This document shows positions 44,081 to 57,510 of a stretch of 64,000 bases of DNA, piece by piece. How positions within the stretch are numbered: the stretch's first letter is position 1; every line of letters starts with the position of its first letter. This stretch comes from Lactarius indigo. Taxonomy: Eukaryota; Basidiomycota; Agaricomycetes; Russulales; Russulaceae. Made by a program: the position numbers and the translations under genes. The DNA lies in assembly GCA_025766275.1 (NCBI GenBank), contig JAFKAC010000140.1, positions 1 to 64,000 of the forward strand, in the 5' to 3' direction. The notes beneath the pieces were generated by a model. It was not told the DNA's origin. It searched no databases and worked only from the letters and a program-made list of their open reading frames with translations.

Positions 44081-44861
44081 GCGAGGAAATTCGCGACCTA
44101 TACGGTACGTTTTGTGCATTCGATATTGGCTCTCAACCAATCTCTGCTTCCCTTCGCCATCCTTCGCCCTCATGTTCTCGCCTTCCTCCCATACGCTAAC
44201 TTCCTCTCTTCTTAATCCCAGTCTCGTCGTGTCTTCACTCTCGTCGCTCTCTGCCTCTCCTCATCATTCTCTTGGGTCGCTAGCGCCCTGACTCGACCCC
44301 GGACACCTGCTTGACGCCACCGGATGGCCTCGCCTCAGATTCCTGCCCGACTCATTCCGTTCGCTCTCACCCTGCTCGTCGTATCTATACTGTCCCTGTT
44401 TTTCCCCCTTACACTCTCCTTGTCTCTCACTATACCTATGACTTAGTCTTAGAACACGTTGTATACCGGCTCGTGTGTATATAAACCGTTCGTTCTGACT
44501 CGCAATCTAGTACACCGTTCTTCTCCCCTATGAGGGAGATGACAGTTCTCATCGTCACAATTAAGAGGTCGCACACTTAGTTGCACATTCAAAATCTGCA
44601 AAGAAGTTGAAGAGGACAATGGAAAAAGGCAGTTCTGTGGTGACGGTCTTCTTTGTGGTCGAATGTTTTACTATCGAACAGTACTAGATCGTCTTAAGTG
44701 TAGTATCGTGCTTGTATGTGCTTGTATCTATATGAGACTGTCCGAATCGCGCTCTACTAATTTTGCAAAACCCTCTCTGCTTGCCTGAACTAGAAATACT
44801 TCAGTCTTAATCACACCTGCGTTCGTCTTTAACTATTGTGCAGCTTCACTGGCCCGTGTGG
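44081..44861. other. Pyrimidine-rich intergenic sequence
   Basis: Contains C/T-rich runs (44210-44280 and 44390-44440) and a TGTATATAAAC box at 44475. Probably the 3' UTR of the small gene and the end of the Tnp2 element. No gene found. Confidence 0.4.
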
Positions 44862-47800
44862 TCATCTAAGTCTTTGTCTTGCGCGTGCATTGAGGATGTC
44901 TGCATAAGCTGGTGGTTGAAATATTTCTCCATGAGTAGTTATATTTGGAAATTTGGTGAAACGTACCCGATCCATAGGAAGAATATGTACCACTCTATGT
45001 CCACCAATTTTGAGAGGTGTTACGGCAACATGAGAGATAATATTTGATGGTTCGATGACGACATGTGGCGCGAAATCGCTCCTGCACAAAAAACCACCCG
45101 CAAAACCAAATCGTCTATACATTTGGTCTATATTGCCGAGCTCGGACTCTGAGGTGGGTTGAAGAGAAGCGTAGGGCCGCACAGAGATGTAAACGGATGG
45201 GCGGTGGAGTTGGTCTGGAGAAAAGGAACAGTGTGCAGCTAGAACATGGGGACGAAGGAAGATATGTGTTATCTGGCCAGGCTCTGGGTAGGGCAGTGGC
45301 TTCGACATCTCCGACCGGGGGTGGCCCGGGGGAGATCGGAAAAACACATAGCTGTCACATGCCCGACGGCTTGCTGTAGAGTATTGAACACCGCGGAGGG
45401 AGAACCTGTCCAGGACCTTAGCTTTGGGAGATACAACAGGAGTGGAAGAACCCTCCGCGGCGTCCTCTTCCCTAAGTCCTGGGTCCTTGCAATGTAAGAA
45501 TTGTTTGAACGCCGCTAGGATGGCATCGGGAAGGCTTGATTCATACAGACTGTTTCCGTCATAAGCAATGTCTACTGTCTTCTGTGTGAGGTGCACCACG
45601 TCGATCATATGGGCCAAGCGCGTCCCGCGAGCATCCTCGGCAAGAATGCCCTTGTATACTTCCACGAGGTCACCGACACGTGAGTGCACCTCGCTATCGT
45701 CTTCGAGTAATGCCTTCAAATTTGCCTCCCTTATGGAGCTACGCATGAACGTTAATTCGAGTTCACCTGTATTAAGTATTAAGTGCTGAGATGAGTATAG
45801 ATCCGGAATCAAATGACAAACCCAGCTTCATGTTGTGGTTCTTGCTCTGCATAGAGTGGATGTACCGCTCATAGAATGCAGCGCCGTGTGTGTGTGCCGG
45901 CCCAAACCCCCGGAGGACGTCGCCATAGTGCAAGGCAGCGTGGTGGATGGGTTTCACCTTTGCAAGCTTGTATAACGGTTTGAACGATCTCATGTAACGG
46001 AAAATGTAGTGTTCGTACAGCTCAATCTCTTTTCGAGAGATGGAGCGCAGATTTGCGATCTGAACCGCACGTACCAAATCCATAAAGTTCTCTAACATGG
46101 CTTTCTGGTTGTTAGGTAGGGCATCTCCTCCCCAAAGTCTGATTAACGTGATAGGGAGGTGGACGGTACAGATGACTCTCCAGTTGTTTGCGCTGAGTTT
46201 GCCCCGTGCCGCAGTTCCCCAATTTGAAGGGGCTTTCGTAACCCAAGACGGGAGTTCAGTGAGAGTCATGTCTGCCCAAACGGCCTCCATCATGTCCTTG
46301 CCAAGTACCGCACCGTTGCTGGGGGGGACCTTTTTCTTCTCGCTGAGATTATCCTGAGGAAGGACATTTGATTCGACCTAACTGGATATGAGACAGAGAA
46401 ACTCAATGCAGCACATCGCACACGCACCCAAGCCACAGCCGCAGCGTACAATTCTTCTTTGTTGTGAAGGTTATTCAGCTCCTCAGAAGACATTTGGCAG
46501 TAATCCCGACAGACGAATTGAAGCACAGTTTTTTTGGCTCGCAACACGGTATTACGAGCAGCACGACCGACAAGTTGTTGAACGCACTTGTCTACAGCTT
46601 TCTGTTCGTCCTCCGAGGGGACTCTGTCATAACTCGGACGACTTGATGCAGCCTAAGAGACGATCAGGTTGAATACATGGTTCAGTCATACTGGCAACAT
46701 ACCGAGTCATCAGTAGTAACACTCCCCTCACGGGCAGATTCGACATCTGTTTCAGAAGCGGGAAAAGGCGTGGAAACGGTGTGACGTCTTTGGTCGGCAG
46801 GATGGACAGTAGGTAGCTTGATCATATCAGGAGGCGTATCCTTGCGCTGTGTCCAACACTGGTCACCGATTTCGTTCATTCAAGGGCACGAAGACACTTA
46901 CCCAGTCGACGATGGCCATAGCTAATTGCGACTTATTACCTGCACGACGCAAGTCGTGATCATTGCAGATGTGCCAGAGGGTGTCGCGGGTGCAGTCCCT
47001 CCCATGAAGTCGGTCCCGAAGACGCTCCAGATCTCCAGCCGCACGAATGATATCATACCACTTCTCCAATTCGGCATCTGGAGGTCTCGAAATTGTTCCA
47101 GCGGTCGATGACACCGTCCCATCACCACCCGGATTGGATATGTCAATGCCCCAAACCTGCCGGCAGTGAGTCTGGAAGAGTCCAGCATCAAAGACATGCA
47201 TAGGTTCGATGGCGGTAAACAGGATGGGGTTCCAATAGGGCAATTGAAGGAGCGGGGACCACCTGATGCCGGAAAGTCGGAAAATCGCATTCTGTTCGTC
47301 GTGGCTCTCTGCATCGCGCCATTGCTTCGCAACTTTGACATGTTCAACGACGTCTCGTGGTGGCCAACTATCCTTGTCTATATTTTCGATGTCTTGCACC
47401 TTCAAGTTGCAGCGCGTGCAGAAGTAGGTCGCAGTGGGACTCGCAAAACCACCAGCCTGTCACGCAGCCAGCATATCCGAGACAACTGGAACAAGTATTG
47501 CCCGAACTCGACAACCTTGTTCGTGTCTCGCCGTTTGAGAATACAAAACACCAGGGTCGAAGAACTCAAGTAAGACGTCGACCAAAAGTTTGAGACTATG
47601 GTTGATGTTGGAAAGTGAGGGTTTTCTCGGTCCAGGAATTACACCAGCGAGGAACATGTTTTCGGGACGGTATCGCAGATGAGAGGGAAGATTAAGCAGG
47701 ATCAGCCATATGGCAGTTGACGAGACGGTTTGCTTGGCTTCTTTCATATGATATGGGTTAAAGCTATCCATTGAGAATGAAAACGCTAGGCGCGTCTCAC

Positions 47801-48915
47801 TTGCCGGTCCTGGGAGAAACCGTTCACCTTTCTTCAGGAGAATCTTACACAAGTGTCCCGCATCCCACATGTCCTCCATGTATTCTTTGCGAGATCTACG
47901 AAAGGCTTTGAACACGTGTTCTTCGATGCTGGGTCTGGAGAGCAGTCGCCCAACCCACTGCTTCAAATCTTGCACCTCATACTTGCACAGAGGAACGGTA
48001 TGCGCCTTGGCATTGATAATAACAGGTCTCAAATAAGGGCTCGCCACAGGTGGGGCTTGCGCGAACCCGACGGTGTGTACAGTGAGTCGGAATGGAGACA
48101 ATAAGCTGCACGTCCTCTACCATATTGCCGGCGGCCTTCTCGGTGGTGCCATGATGTTCGTTGGAAGAAACAGGCGCTTTCCTCTTTCTGGTCCTAGCGA
48201 GAGAGTATTCATAGAGAAAATAGCACGAAGGGCAACAAACATAGCTCCAGGTGACAGGATCAAGGTCATACGTTGATAGGAGCTTTCGTGGGTCCATTGG
48301 CACCTCACTCGCCAAGGAACAAAGTGACGCTTGACTTTTCAAAATGTTCCTCATGCCAGCAAGCAGCACAGCTGCGCCGCGACGGGGAAGACGATATAGA
48401 ACATACATGACCAAAGTCGTCATGTAGATAGCATGGAGCGTCGGATTCTGGGGATGTCTCGTTACAAAGTAGCTTTCTGAGGCATTGTCAAAACGGCAAC
48501 TCCGAGCAGGGCCACAAACACACCTGTGTTGACCATTGCACCATTGACTCCTCGCTTACTACTGTCGACCAGACCATTCGAATTCCTTTAGTTTATTTAT
48601 CCTGATCAATTCTTGAAAGACGCGGTCCTCCATACTCTCCTTCCCGTCGGTGGCGTCCAGTGATTCGAGCATATCCAGAATGTCGCAAAGGCGATTTTCA
48701 TATTCCAGATAGATTTGATTCTTGTGTGCCATTGTTAGTGTGTATAGACCAACATTGGGGCGCCTGATTTGCTGAGGATCTTGGTTCTGGTAAGGGCCAC
48801 CCTCGACAGGGTCATTGACGAACTCCAAAGAGTCGATGTTGGGCATCCATGTATAACGTGCGGAAAGCTCGACGTCTAAAACGGAGAAAATGTCCATAGA
48901 CGCTGTGACAGACAT
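44862..48915 (-). pseudogene. Tnp2-like CACTA transposase, nearly complete, about 8 exons
   Basis: Large transposase of the fungal Tnp2/CACTA group. From 48915: N-terminal region, then LHAIYMTTLVMYVLYRLPRR, SYVCCPSCYFLYEY, TCGEPLF, a one-base frameshift near 48030, VPLCKYEVQDLKQWVGRLL, SFSMDSFNPYHMKEAK, LNLPSHLRYRPENMFLAGV, DPGVLYSQTAR, then an in-frame TGA at 47460-47462 where relatives read AARQ, FASPTATYFCTRC, IRWSPLLQLPYWNP, FTAIEPMHVFDAGLFQ, an acid linker, and after short introns (donors GTAAGT, GTATGT, GTGCGT) DMTLTELPSWVTKAPSNWG, RVICTVHLPITLIRLWG, HHAALHYGDVLRGFGP, and the C-terminal VVHILPMDRV. With only two lesions the copy is young. Terminal inverted repeats were not identified. 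Confidence 0.85.
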
Positions 48916-49089
48916 CGGGATCGAACCCAGAAAGTACGAAAATGAGATGAGAAGGGGAAAACTTTGAGTTCACGAAGGAGGGCATCACGAACTGAGAATA
49001 ATGACTAAATCCTGGCTATTGTTCTATGTGCTGACATGCCTTGGATATCGATGAATTCGCCAATTCATCTAGACACGCTGGGTACAAGA

Positions 49090-51280
49090 TCTAGAGCGCT
49101 TCACCATTGTTGGCTGCTGCTAGATAGAGGTCAGGGTCCATTGTGATACCATTTTGGGCTTGCTTCATGGCCGTGATTTAGTTACGACGTTCATGATCAC
49201 AACCAATATAGCCATCCGGCGCTATCGAGGCACTCTTCCTGTGACATCAAAGATGGAAGGATGCGCAGTTAGTTTTGTGAATCTGCGTTGGGATAGGTGT
49301 CACTCAGTCGTGACAAGAATCGGCTGACATTACCGTAATTCGTTGAGATGTGCCTTTTGTTTTCAGAAAAGCGGCTCCGGATCGAAAAACAAAACTGCCA
49401 TCGTGTGTATTATATTTGAACCGAATTTAATGTCTAGACCGCAAACATCGAAAGTGGTCCTGAAAAAAATCGTTTGTGAACTCGTGGTAATCGAGTGACA
49501 CTTTGGTAACTGAGGCACATCGCAATTCCGCACTCCCTTGTGGGACCCCGCTATCTTCTCATATACTGGTAGAGAATTACACGTAACACTAACACGCCAC
49601 GGACCGCCCACTTGTAGCAGTAGACTCGCGAGAGGCGGTGGTTTACCACTCCCGCCCTGCCCCGCCTTCCTCTTCTCCGACCGACACCTGGTGCCAAGTC
49701 AGGATTGACCTGTCAACAGACGGCGAGTACTAACGGTCGCCCACGAGAGGCAGCAGGACCGGCCACAATGATATCGACCCAGCAACACGCGCGCCAGTGC
49801 CAAAGGCATCCGAACGCGTCTCACCTCCCTACGACTCTGCGATAACAGTAGGAGGGGGGCGGCCTAAGGTCGTCAGAGGGCGACGGCGGAGGAATAGGTA
49901 TAGAACAGCGCTATAGGGACCTCCAGTCCGGAGACGAGAATCATCAGGTAACTAGACAGAGGTTAAAATGCAGTAACAGGGCATGAAAAGGTAGCACCCG
50001 CACTCACATCGACGACAATGACAAAGCGAGTATATAGAGCGTCGCTCCACAGCTAAGACCCGACGAAAGACAGGCCTGCCACTCCCACCCTACCCCGCCT
50101 TCCTCTTCTCCGACCAACACCTGGTGCCAAGTCAGGATTGACTGTCAACAGACGGCGAGTACTAACGGTCGCCCACTAGAGGCAGCAGGACCGGCCACAA
50201 TGATATCGACCCAGCAATCACGCGCACCAGTGCCAAAGGCATCCGAACGCGGCTCACCCCACTACGACTCCGCGACGGCGGTAGGAGGAGGGCAGCCTAA
50301 GGTCGTCAGAGGGCGACGGCGGAGGAAGAAGCATGGAACAGCGTTCCAGGGGCCTCCAGCCCGGAGACCAGGACTGTCTGTAGAAGTAACTAGAGAAGTC
50401 AGGATGTAGTAATAGGGCACGGAAAGGAGGCGACGGTACTCACCTCGACGACGACGACAGAGAGAGAGTATATGGAGCGTCGCTCCATGGCCAGGACTCG
50501 AACAGACGACAGGCTCGCCACTCCCGTCCTGCCCCGCCTTCCTCTTCTCCGACCGACACCTGGTGCCAAGTCAGGATTGACCGTCAACAGACGGCGAGTA
50601 CTAACGGTCGCCCACTAGAGGCAGCAGGACCGACCACAATGATATCGACCCAGCAACGCGCGCGCCGGTGCCAAAGGCATCCGAACGCGGCTCACCCCAC
50701 TACGACTCCGCGACGGCGGTAGGAGGGGGGCGGCCTAAGGTCGTCAGAGGGCGACGGCGGAGAGTGAGGCTCAGAGTAACAATCAAAAGGACCTCCGACC
50801 TGGAAAGAAGAACCGCTATGCCAGATTGAAAGATAAAACAAAATAAAACAAAATAAAACAAAAAAGTGAATACTCGCTAAGAAAGATACAGAGTCCTTCG
50901 ACCGAAAATGGAAGCGAGGCCTATGACGCGGGTCATAAGTTCCACCAGGCGGGAGGGGGGGCACAAGCACTCCAACCAAGGCAACCAGGCGACACGCCAA
51001 TGTTGCTCGTGAAGGGTGTCGTGGAAGAAAGAGTGAGAAAGAGGGAAGCGCCTAGAGAACATGCAGATCGAGGACACCAGGCATGAGGGAAGAGGTGGCA
51101 ACAAACGCTCCCACCGAGGCAACCTTAACGGCGCGTCAAAGCTGCTCGTGAAGGGCGAGGTGTAGGACTGGTGTAGGAAGAGGGTGTACGACTTTGACTT
51201 CGTGGAGGAAGATGAGACCAGAGCGGTGTCTGAAAACTGGTTGTAAAGCGGCTAGTGATAGTTCTGTTTTCCGTTGTTTA
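49090..51280. repeat. R element copy Z (three 437-bp units)
   Basis: Left module (GATCACAACCAATATAGCC-like to TCGCAATTCCGCACTCCC), then unit anchors GTGCCAAGTCAGG at 49691, 50124 and 50563 (spacing 433 and 439), then the right module with its ~140-bp duplicates. The first unit is of a distinct subtype (GAATCATCAGGTAACTAG-like) and the second of the other (CAGGACTGTCTGTAGAAG); copy Y has the same order. A small A-rich (AAAATAAAAC)n run is at 50838-50862. Confidence 0.82.
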
Positions 51281-52189
51281 TTCCATGTCACGTCACGGTC
51301 ATCAGCCACGTGCAAAGTAATCAGGGGTCCGTGGGCCAGTTGCCCATGTTGGCGTGTCGGGGGTGTCCTGACACCCTCCTGTCCCATGGTCGTTCCTTCA
51401 GGAACTCATCAAGGTGCGCACAATTATGATTTCTCTTAAACTTCTCTTGTCTTTCCACTGATCATTATAGTTTGGCCACGGTCCATTTCTTCCGCACTTC
51501 CAACTTTTGAGTACATTCTGTTATCTTTGTCGCAGCGCGTTGTCTGGTAGCGACGTCTTTGTCTTTGTCTGTCGTCTTCTAACTAAATTTTATTTTATTT
51601 GCATACTCGGTGCCATCCTCTGCAGCATCACCTCTCTTTCTCATCGTACTGGTCCATACTTCTGACTTGGCGTTTCAACATCGCGTACTCGGTACCAAAC
51701 TACTGCCTCTTTGCTTCAATGTTTCACTCCTGAGTCTGGACGACCTCTCCACTCCACTGTTGAAGCCCGACATACCTTTACCGCTCCTCACCACGCACAA
51801 CGTCACATACAACAATAGCGCTGACACTTTTAACCACATCGTGTGTTTTGATGGCCCGAACGGTCTCGGATATCGGACTTCGACGACACCTCACCTTTCC
51901 TTTTCATAGGCCGCATGCTGTCAGGTTATGTTTTACAATAATCTATGGTACACAGTTTACAAATGATGAATACACGCTAGACACAAAATAAGGAACAGAA
52001 AGAAGATAGATACGAGACAACTGAGGCCGAGTGCGAATAGATAGTCAAGACGAGGACAAAGTCAATATTGCAGAGATAGAGATTCGGCATCACCACGGGT
52101 CCAACCAGAGCCAGGCCCTTCGTCTATTCCACGCAAATCCGTTTCATGCCTGTAAAATTCCGCCCTTGCTCGCATCTTCATTTCGTTGG
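51281..52189. other. Unassigned, pyrimidine-rich then ordinary sequence
   Basis: A 99-codon open frame at 51610-51909 (plus strand) has no recognisable domain and no clear splice context. The rest shows stops in all frames. Confidence 0.35.
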
Positions 52190-52400
52190 GTCCCAGACCT
52201 CAGCACATCAACGAGAAACTCGTGCCATCCCAATTTGCATCCTTTACTGTCCCCTTCATTCCACACGCTGTTAACCCTCGTAAGAAAGCGCTCAATGACG
52301 TTGGCGTGAAGACATATGAGATCAACAAGGTTATTCTAGTCAGTGATGACACGTATGCCACGGGTCGTTGAGACGGTCAAACCCATTTACGCAACGTCAC
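52190..52400 (+). pseudogene. Fragment of a mitochondrial Hsp70 (SSC1-type) gene
   Basis: The plus strand reads QHINEKLVPSQFASF, then NPRKKALNDVGVKTYEINKV and ILV; after a frameshift at about 52345, MTRMPRVVETVKPIY. This matches the nucleotide-binding domain stretch of DnaK-type mitochondrial Hsp70s (HI..KL.RSQFE, PC.KAL.DAGV, EINEVILVGGMTRMP.VVETVK). The phosphate-binding VGGMTR is broken, other Hsp70 parts are missing, and replacements are numerous. It is a short decayed piece, either a processed copy or captured by a transposon. Confidence 0.75.
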
Positions 52401-52877
52401 GGACATACTGTATATTACCTCGTTGCCGGCTTCCTTGGAAGGTACCTTCTAATTTACTATTTACATTTTGGACCGCACGTGACTGCTCAGCTGCTTACGT
52501 TTACTATGCGTTTCATAAATCTCGCTTTGTAAGTTAGGAAGTTGAGAACCGGTTCAAAAAAAGAAAGAAAATACCCTCTCATCCGGACACCCCGAATTCC
52601 TCGCTTAATTCTGGCTCAATACTACTAAAATTACTGTACACGGTACACCACTTAAGTAAAGTAGAGTAGGACAACAGGGAGATGATAGAAAATGAGAACG
52701 CATAGCAAAACAGAACTTGGTGTGTGCTGATCTAATCTTCGACACGACCAGGTTCACACATAGCTGGGCTGCTGTAACAACACAGACTGTCGGCTATCTT
52801 GACTGCTAATCTAAATAGTCAGGAGTCTACAAGTGTGATCAAGCTTAGACAAAGATATTCAAATTGTGCGGGAAAAC
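52401..52877. other. Unassigned sequence downstream of the Hsp70 fragment
   Basis: No open frame of interest. An A-rich run (CAAAAAAAGAAAGAAAATA) is at 52556-52574. Confidence 0.35.
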
Positions 52878-54470
52878 TTACGCGATGACATCAGGAGGAT
52901 GGTCAAAACGATAAGGATCTTCTTTTGGGCACAACATGTGTCTCACGTAAAGGGTCTCCCTGCTTTCGAGCCACTTGGGGTCATATGCATTGACTGGGAG
53001 ACGTGGTGGGGCGTGTACTGTCTGACGAATCTTCTGAGAGCCAGCATGTATGTGAGTGAACGCGCCACGTTTGTCGAGAGACCAGCTGTTAACATGATTT
53101 CGGTGATGCAATTGGTCGAAAACTTTGAGCCAGTTGTGCAGGTCAGGATGTCGCCAGCTTGGCTTTACAATAGTGTATGTTGGTTGACTTGCATGAGGAT
53201 CAAAGGACGACTCATCCGATGACATCCCATCCACTCCCAGCGCATCCAAGATGTCAATGTGCCTTCCCAGTGGACTAAAGAGCTTCGCAGTCTCACGGCG
53301 ACGTTGAAATAACTGCGGCGTAGATGAGAAGTTGTGGCATTCCTGGGGTCGAAGTACTGAACACTTACCTGGTATTTGCGCTGCTTTCAGCTATGTTTAG
53401 ATCATTCTACAGCCTTCGCTGTCTGCGAGAGTGCACCCTTTTTCCATTGTGATTTTAAGCTCTTAACCCTGTTAGTAAAGGCCATCTCTACTGCCTTCCG
53501 CATTTCTGGCATATCATCACATCCAGTCTTCTCAATAAAATAATCGGTGAAAACTCGGCCTGCAGAAACATTCCATGGCGACTTCGGACCCCCCGCTAGG
53601 TCAATCATGAAGTCTGCAGCTGTACTTTGGCAGGCTTTCGCACCATGGCCACCGTTCTCCCACTCAGATGAGAATGTGGAAAGACGAGAACGTGGGGGTG
53701 TGTGACCATAAGGTGGCTTTCCACTTAACAACAAGGCGAGTTCGGTCCGAACCAGTTTCTAGTATGCGCACAGTTAAATCAATGCATCGGACAAATCGAG
53801 ATCAGAACGTGAGGACTGACAGCCAATGCATTGTCTTCAGACTTGTGGCAGCACTGGGCTCTTCCCGCGTCTCCCACACACTTTCGAACCACTACGACTC
53901 CCGGCTCTATGAGTTGGGCCAGTGTTCGTATTCCTTATGATCCGTTCGAGTAGATCGATGATGTGCGCTTGGCTTCCTTGTTGGACATCGTTGGAGTTCT
54001 GAGAAGTGAGTCACGAGTTGTGCAACTCCACAAAGTGGGCCACATACTGAGTCGCCTAGTGTACCCTGGTATTGGTCCGCTCTATCTGGATTTCGAGGAG
54101 GTGCCGAGGAACTCTCCAGAGGCAGACGTGACACCCGTGAAAAAGAAGGCCGAGAGGGATGTGAGACGGGAGCAGTGGGCCGTGTCGATAACTGCTGGGG
54201 TGGTCGAAGTGATCGAGGCTGCTTCACGCCCATTAGCAAAGGCAAGTGTAGGTCCAATAAAAGGAACACACATTCAGGCCCTGAATTACTTTCATTCGCT
54301 GCGCCATCACTTTGACCGTCTGGATCAATATTTTCCGCGACTTCTTCAGCTGATTTGTACAGTTCCTCGTCCGAGTCAAGGTCATCGATCACTGGGGAGT
54401 CAGAAGCGTAGAGGTTTCGAGGGTCGTGGACAGGCAAGAGTTGCTCTACTTCAGCCGAGCTCCAGGTCAT
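52878..54470 (-). CDS. Conserved agaricomycete transposon-associated gene (exons visible)
   Basis: Read from 54470: acidic start MTWSSAEVEQLLPVHD with DDLDSDEELYKSAEE, a short exon with IDLLERIIRNTNTG (near 53930), then an exon at 53734-53402 with MIDLAGGPKSPWNVSAGRVF, MPEMRKAVEMAFTNRVKSL, and after a GTAAGT...CAG intron the last exon with LFSPLGRHIDILDALGVDGM, SSDESSFDPH, WLKVFDQLHHRNH and LPVNAYDPKWLE, ending VIA before a stop at 52878. GVDGMSSDES is the family hallmark. I know such proteins only as uncharacterised, multicopy neighbours of CACTA-type transposases. Gene borders and the small exon are approximate; stops between the exons near 53400 and 53760-53830 mean it may be a pseudogene. 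Confidence 0.55.
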
Positions 54471-55374
54471 GAACAGTCCTTCTGCTTTCCTTTGTTTGCC
54501 ATCCGAGCAATTGTCTGTATTAAAAGACGGTTAAGGATATTATCGATACCATTTGTAAGGTAGTTGTTACCCGTTCTTCTTGAGAGGACGATTCGTATTG
54601 GCAGGTTGGACTTCCACGGGAACTACAAGGTGTTCGCCTTCCAATCGCTGCCGCTCGTGGTGTCGTTAGGGTCTCATCGAACAGCTAATTGAAAACCAGT
54701 TCCTTCAGAAAAGCTATCGCACAAGGCAGAAAGATGTATTTCAAAGTGCCGCACGTTTGTCTGGTTTTGACTGAGGCTGTTTCTCACAGAAGCATCCAAG
54801 CAAGGCCGCTTCTTGGTTCTGGCTTGGAGCCTGTGAAAATCGTGCCCCGCAATGAGGAACGGGGTGCACTTACGTGTTTTTTCATGTTCTGGGCTTGGCC
54901 TTGAGTCTGTGGAAAAAGCAGTCCAAGGGTACATCAGCAAAAACACTCAGTTTAGCAGCAAGCACGGATGTTACCATCACTAGACTGGGAACTGCATCAC
55001 TTTGCACACGTCGGAGATATTATGACGTTGTAAGACTCTGCATGACTGTGATTTGACAATAGCAGTCTACACTTTGCGGACTCACCGTCAGCGGAGATGT
55101 TTTCCTGTTCGTCATCAGCTTCCGATGCATTTTGGTCACGTGTACTTGCACCAGAGATGGAGCGACGCCGGTGGAGACGTCGGTGGTGGCTAGGAGATTC
55201 GGACACTGGACCGATGCATGAACAGGCGAAAGGAATGAACCACGCGCTCACCACCTACTGGACCGAAGAGGAATGTTGGACTGACAAGTACTGAGCCGCT
55301 TGCAACGTGGAATAATACGGGGAGGCACAAGTGACACTGACAACTACAAAATGCAGAGAGTTCAGAGATTCGCC
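54471..55374. other. Probable upstream exons of the neighbouring minus-strand gene
   Basis: On the minus strand, a Ser/Asp/Glu-rich segment (RISGASTRDQ-like to ADDEQENISADGES, about 55070-55170) resembles the acidic N-termini of this gene family, but no confident exon chain links it to 54470. Confidence 0.35.
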
Positions 55375-57510
55375 TTAAATGCCGGGCCCGACAAGTCTAA
55401 AGGTCAAACCAGGTTATACTGTCATACGCAATGCGTAATATTCGGCATCCAAGTCAGCGATAGTGGGCTAGATAACCAGAGCCCCGCAACATCGCGAGGT
55501 GATGAGAAAGTCGAATAAAGAGGGTTAAGATTGCATTGTTACGTGTCCCTAATTCAGCTAAGAGCCCTTGTGCTTTTGCGCCGACGCACATATTACAACA
55601 GCACATCGCCATTGTTGCCCGCTTCTGGATTAATATATCGTGATAGAATCTCGGGTTCGCGCCCATCACGACATTGGCACTATTACCTGCTTCTATGATA
55701 GGTCGAGGTCAGGATCCATTGTAATCCGATTTGGGGCTAGTCTTACGTTGCGTGACCCGTAAATCACGATGCTCGTGATCATGACAATCATCTCAAATGA
55801 CATCGGCCGCCATGAGTCAAGCTGGATGGAGGTCATGGCAAGGCGCGATTATCATTATCCATTGCCAGGAAAATATGGGCCATCTCAGTTAGACGATGAT
55901 CAACGCCACGGCCAAATGTTGCGTGTCGTGTGCATAAGATCCGAGGCTGGCGTACAACGAAGAGAAGGACGCACACTCACAGACGCTTGCAGCGCATCCT
56001 ACTATCTGTGATCCGCAAAACTGCAAGCATTTGATGGTCAGTGGACTTCGGAAGAAAAGGCGTGGAAAGCATTGCGGATCGAAGTACTAAAATGCCATTG
56101 TGTACACTTGATCTTCGAATCAAATGTAGATACAAGCCGCCAAATTGAAAGCAGTCCTGAAAACAATCGTAGTGTGAGCTCAAGCTCAAGTAATAAACAT
56201 GACTGTCTGTAGCTCGCGCATCGCAATTCCGCACACCCCTGTGCGACCTCGCTCCCTTCTGACGGACTCGTGAAAAATGGGATCATTAGAGAAATACTTA
56301 CACACCACGGACTGTCTACTCCAGTCCTGCCCCGCTTTCCTCTTCATCTTCCCTGACTCGGCACCTGATGCCAAGTAAAGATTGGCCGCTTCCAGACGGC
56401 GAGCACCAACAGGTTACCCACTGAGAGCAGCAGGACCGACCGCAATGATATCGACCCAGCAACTGCGCGTGCCAGTGCCAAAGGCATCTGAACGCGGCTC
56501 ACCCCCCTGCGACTCTGCGATGACAGTAGGAGGGGGGCGGCCTAAGGTCGTCAGAGGGCGACGGCGGAGGAATAGGTATGGAACAGCGCTATAGGGACCT
56601 CCAGCCCGGAGACCAGGACTGTCTGTAGAGGTAACTAGAGAAGTCAGGATGTAGTAATAGGGCACGGAAAGGAGGCGACGGTACTCACCTCGACGACGAC
56701 GACAGAGAGAGAGAGTATATGGAGCGTCGCTCCACGGCCAGGACTCAACAGACGACAGGCTCGCCACTCCCGTCCTGCCCCGCCTTCCTCTTCTCCGACC
56801 GACACCTGGTGCCAAGTCAGGATTGACCTGTCAACAGACGGCGAGTACTAACGGTCGCCCACTAGAGGCAGCAGGACTGGCCACAATGATATCGACCCAG
56901 CAACGCACGCGCCGGTGCCAAAGGCACGCGAACGCGGCTCACCCCTCTGCGACTCCGCGACGGCGGTAGGAGGGGGGCGGCCTAAGGTCGTCAGAGGGCG
57001 ACGGCAGAGGGAAGGGCCTGGGATAGCGATCCAAGGACCTCCAACCTAGAGAGTTGCGATTTCGACCAGGTCTGACCCAGAGAAAAGGGTAACCGCATAG
57101 ACCAGATCGGAAGGAAGAAGAAAAAACACTCACTTGGAAAGGTATACAGACCACCGAGAATAAGTCTACGACGTGGGTCAGAACGATCATACGTGCCACC
57201 AGGCAGAGGGGGGAAATACGAGTACTCCCACCGAGGCAACCAGGCAGCACGCCAAGGTCGCTCGTGAAGGGTGCCGTGGGGAAAGAATGAGAAAAGACGG
57301 GAAGAGATTGTGAAGGCTTGAAGATTGAAGACACCAGGAAAGAGGTACGGGGGAGGCAACAGACGCTCCCACTGAGGCAACCAGGCGGCACGCCAAGGTC
57401 GCTCGTGAAGGACGCCAGTGAGGAGGGGTGAAAAAAGATCCGAACAGCACGAAGTGAGGCACAGAAGAAGAGGGAGATGGAGATGGTAACCTAGTAGCGG
57501 AGTGTGTGAA
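55375..57510. repeat. R element copy X (two 437-bp units)
   Basis: The left module starts around CTTAAATGCC (55376), contains CATCGCCATTGTTGCC-type motifs (55597) and TCGCAATTCCGCACACCCC (56221); unit anchors are at 56368 (diverged) and 56809, spacing 441; the right module (57000-57510) carries the ~140-bp duplicate pair (57235 and 57380). Compared with copy Y it is shorter by about one unit. Confidence 0.82.

Noticed and set aside
51610..51909. 99-codon open frame as a host gene
   Set aside because: No domain, no splice context and no supporting neighbour; kept only as part of an unassigned stretch.
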